64,000 nucleotides of DNA from Phreatobacter sp. GTDB taxonomy: Bacteria > Pseudomonadota > Alphaproteobacteria > Rhizobiales > Phreatobacteraceae. Location of the stretch: the NCBI RefSeq assembly GCF_016793595.1, contig NZ_JAEULY010000020.1, positions 1-64,000 on the forward strand. Reading direction: 5' to 3'. The notes under the pieces are model-generated. The model was not told where the DNA came from. It did not search any database and worked only from the letters and a program-made list of their open reading frames with translations. This document shows positions 61,823-64,000 of the stretch, one piece after another (the first letter of the stretch is position 1; the number at the start of each line of letters is the position of its first letter). The position numbers were made by a program, and so were the translations under genes.

Positions 61823-63313
61823 TCAGGCCGAGCGAAGCGCCGCGGCAATGGCGGCCAGTCTCGGATGAGCCTCCTTGGCGTCCAGCCGGCCATAGCCAAC
61901 CAGCAGCCCCTGCCTGTCCGGCTCGCCGAGGTAGCACTGGGATAGCGGCTGGATGAAATTGCCGGAGGCGCGGCTGAGGCGGGAGACCTCGCGGTCGGTG
62001 ATCCTACCCTCGAGGACCGGCCGAAACAGAGCCGTCAGGTGAAGCCCGGCGGGCGTCGGCGGCACTTCGAGTTCGTCGGGCATCAGGGTGCGCAGGGCAT
62101 CCAGCACCGCCGCCTGCCGCTCGGCATAGACCTTTCGCATGCGCCGGAGATAGCGCAGCAAATGCCCCTGGCGCAGGAACTCCGCGAGCGCCAGCTGCGT
62201 CGTGCCCGCCGTGTGGACGTCTATGCGCGCGCGCCCGCGCGCGAAGGCTTCGGTGAACAGCCTGCTCGCGACGAGATAGCCAATCCTCAGGCTCGGCAGC
62301 ATCACCTTGGAAAAAGTGCCGAGATAGATGACCCGTCCGACCCGATCGAGCGACTTCAGCGATGCCGTCATGCTGTCGCGGTGGCGGAACTCGGAATTGT
62401 AGTCGTCCTCGATGATCCATGCGCCATGCTGACCGGCCCATTGCAGCAGCTCCTGCCGGCGCTCCAGGTTCATGGCGACGCCGAGCGGGAACTGATGCGA
62501 CGGGGTCACGACGGCGAGCTTGGCATTGGGCGCGCGGCGAATGCCCTCGGAAACGATCAGCCCCTTCTCGTCCACAGGGACCGGGACGAGCTTCGCCCCG
62601 GCCGCCTTCAGGCTCCAGCGCGCCTCGATGAAGCCGGGCTCCTCCACCCAGACCTCGTCGCCGGGATCGAGCAGCATCCGGCAGCAGAGGTCCAGCGCCC
62701 CTGAACTGGCGCTTGTGATGGCCACTTCGTCGGGCCGGCACAGCAGGCCGCGCACGGCACCGAGATATTCCGCGGTCGCCTCGCGCAGCGGCTGCCATCC
62801 CAGCGGCGACATGTCGACGCAAGCGGAGCGCGGCGGGTTCGCCCAGGTCTGGCGCAGTAGGCGCGACCAGACATCGAACGGGAAGCCCGACACGTCGGGC
62901 GTGCCCGTGCTGAACGGCGATCCGAGGTCGAAATCGTAGCGGGTGTCCAGCACCGAGCGCCAGCGCTGCGACAGCCAGTCGTCCGACGCGGTCGACGACG
63001 GTGTCGGCGCCGGCACCACGGGCGCGGAAGCCCGGGCGACCGCCGCGACCTCGACGCCGCCGCGCGGCACGGACCGGAGATATCCTTCCGAATAGAGCAG
63101 GTCGAACGCCGTCAGCACGATCGCGCGCGAACAGCCGAGTTCGGCGGCCAGCCTGCGCGAGCCGAGCAGCCGCGTCCCCGCGCTGAGGCGGCCGTCGAGA
63201 ATCTGGTTGCGCAGGTGAGCCGCGACCTGCTGGTAGAGCGGCAGGTCGGAACCGCGGTCGAGCCCGACCCCGGCCACCGACACGCGGCCCCCCGTCGCGC
63301 TGTCGCGAGCCAT
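61823..63313 (-). CDS. MocR-type GntR/aminotransferase transcriptional regulator
   Basis: A 496-residue MocR regulator. It has an N-terminal winged HTH (LPLYQQVAAHLRNQILDGRL, then LAAELGCSRAIVLTAFDLLY) and a long C-terminal domain resembling fold-I aminotransferases, with the PLP lysine region YLGTFSKVMLPSLRIGYLVA intact. It lies 32 bases after the hydantoinase-B-like gene on the same strand and before the aminotransferase. It likely senses PLP, an amine or the amino acid of this pathway and regulates the operon around it. Confidence 0.9.
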   Translation of the reverse strand: MARDSATGGRVSVAGVGLDRGSDLPLYQQVAAHLRNQILDGRLSAGTRLLGSRRLAAELGCSRAIVLTAFDLLYSEGYLRSVPRGGVEVAAVARASAPVVPAPTPSSTASDDWLSQRWRSVLDTRYDFDLGSPFSTGTPDVSGFPFDVWSRLLRQTWANPPRSACVDMSPLGWQPLREATAEYLGAVRGLLCRPDEVAITSASSGALDLCCRMLLDPGDEVWVEEPGFIEARWSLKAAGAKLVPVPVDEKGLIVSEGIRRAPNAKLAVVTPSHQFPLGVAMNLERRQELLQWAGQHGAWIIEDDYNSEFRHRDSMTASLKSLDRVGRVIYLGTFSKVMLPSLRIGYLVASRLFTEAFARGRARIDVHTAGTTQLALAEFLRQGHLLRYLRRMRKVYAERQAAVLDALRTLMPDELEVPPTPAGLHLTALFRPVLEGRITDREVSRLSRASGNFIQPLSQCYLGEPDRQGLLVGYGRLDAKEAHPRLAAIAAALRSA

Positions 63314-63345
63314 CACGCACCCCGAAAGTTGACGCGGCAAGGTTA

Positions 63346-64000
63346 CTAGACCCGCGTCGCCGGATCTCCGAATCCGCCGCCGCCGCACCCCTCAAGCGTG
63401 ACGAGATCGCCGGCTTTCAGCAACAGGTTTGCCTTGCCCGCGAGCGGCTCCCGGGCGCCATCGCGCTCCAGCGTGACGACATAGGGCTTGCCGGGTTCGC
63501 CGCCGCTGAGGCCGTATGTCGGCATGACCGTGCGCTCGACACAGGTCGTCAGCCACATCGAGGGAGCGAGCACGCGGTAGCTGCGAATGACGCCGTCGCC
63601 GCCCTTGTGGCGCCCTCTCCCGCCCGAATCCCGCCGGATGGCCTGGCGCTCGACCCGGATGGCATAGTTCGCTTCAATCACCTCGGCGGGTGTGTTCGAG
63701 GTATTGGCCAGATGAACCCTGGTCGCCGGGCATCCGTCGCGATCGTGCCGAGCCCCCTCGCCGCCGCCGTGCACCTCGTAGAGCATGCGCCAGGACTGAT
63801 CGGGCATGGGCTCGGCGAATGCCAGAAGACCCGAGGTCGCCGGGCCGCCTGCCGAGAGCTTTTCGGGAATGACCGATTCCATGGCGAGGAAGATCGCATC
63901 GACCACGCGCATCGACGTCTCGTGGTTGCCCGCCGCCACGGCGGCGTTCCAGCCGGGCTCGAGAATGGACCCCGGGCGCGTGATGATCGTGATCGGCCGC
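63346..64000 (-). CDS. Hydantoinase B/oxoprolinase-family protein (3' end only)
   Basis: The C-terminal 217 residues of an HyuB-family protein; the 5' part lies beyond the window. The family pattern at this end is kept: AAGNHETSMRVVDAIFLAME, then GEGARHDRDGCPATRVHLAN, RQAIRRDSGGRGRHKGGDGV and a final GDLVTLEGCGGGGFGDPATR. HyuB works with an HyuA partner as an ATP-dependent amidohydrolase or carboxylase (hydantoin, 5-oxoproline, ketones). If the HyuA gene lies upstream, the locus might process a cyclic amide before transamination. Confidence 0.83.
   Translation of the reverse strand, partial: RPITIITRPGSILEPGWNAAVAAGNHETSMRVVDAIFLAMESVIPEKLSAGGPATSGLLAFAEPMPDQSWRMLYEVHGGGEGARHDRDGCPATRVHLANTSNTPAEVIEANYAIRVERQAIRRDSGGRGRHKGGDGVIRSYRVLAPSMWLTTCVERTVMPTYGLSGGEPGKPYVVTLERDGAREPLAGKANLLLKAGDLVTLEGCGGGGFGDPATRV

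Overview
The window is GC-rich DNA packed with metabolic genes. It most likely comes from an alphaproteobacterium, probably Hyphomicrobiales (Rhizobiales)-like. This rests on orphan tripartite-tricarboxylate (Bug/TctC) binding proteins, many CoA ligase and CoA-transferase modules, a ubiTUV/ubiDX set with a FixK2-like box, a globin-coupled chemoreceptor, and worn IS3 and IS5 remnants. I saw no rRNA, tRNA or CRISPR array. Genus cannot be fixed from the sequence alone.

Layout. (1) 1-1.3 kb: an IS5-type transposase tail and small accessory ORFs, one resembling the start of a DUF3489 protein. (2) 1.3-17.4 kb, minus strand: a TetR regulator plus a probable 13-gene operon. It combines a LivKHMGF-type branched-chain acid transporter with two CoA ligases, an acyl-CoA dehydrogenase, a biotin-dependent 3-methylcrotonyl-CoA-type carboxylase (both subunits), a methylglutaconyl-CoA-type hydratase, an HMG-CoA-type lyase and a PECR/DECR-type SDR. 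This is import plus degradation of a branched carboxylic acid (leucine/isovalerate-like or acyclic-terpenoid-like). (3) 17.4-25.1 kb: an IS3 remnant, then two LysR-controlled modules, each with an orphan Bug binding protein. One adds a CaiB-type CoA-transferase and a crotonase, the other a MaoC-like dehydratase. A fumarylacetoacetase fragment follows. (4) 25.1-29.7 kb: ubiT-ubiU-ubiV divergent from ubiD-ubiX, the oxygen-independent ubiquinone hydroxylation genes next to the prenyl-hydroxybenzoate decarboxylase and its flavin prenyltransferase, with a perfect FixK2-type box between them.

(5) 29.7-31.2 kb: a gene graveyard (IS3 left end, broken CaiB transferase, tail of a serine recombinase). 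(6) 31.2-38.5 kb, minus strand: a peptide/nickel-type ABC importer without ATPase genes, joined to a CoA ligase, SDR, thioesterase and zinc-independent MDR reductase. (7) 38.5-47.7 kb: a signalling island with a DUF3489 remnant, heptamer repeat, Crp/Fnr regulator, a PAS-GGDEF-EAL gene interrupted by a frameshift, a broken AraC regulator, a globin-coupled chemoreceptor, a large transmembrane chemoreceptor, and another IS3 left end. (8) 47.7-57.3 kb: a SIS-domain isomerase and ROK regulator divergent from an ABC importer with two different permeases, two Gfo/Idh/MocA dehydrogenases and a DUF3604 (PHP-like) protein. This is a coherent locus whose substrate I cannot name. (9) 57.5-64 kb, minus strand: a hydantoinase-B-like protein (cut by the window edge), MocR regulator, class III aminotransferase, NTF2-like protein, enoyl-CoA hydratase and CoA ligase.

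The recurrent theme is uptake of carboxylic or sugar-like acids, activation to CoA thioesters and beta-oxidation-like processing, under many local regulators and with repeated insertion and decay at module borders. The best candidates for undescribed biology are the loci at 47.7-57.3 kb and 57.5-64 kb. The ubiTUV/ubiDX arrangement with its candidate oxygen-responsive site is the best supported functional unit.
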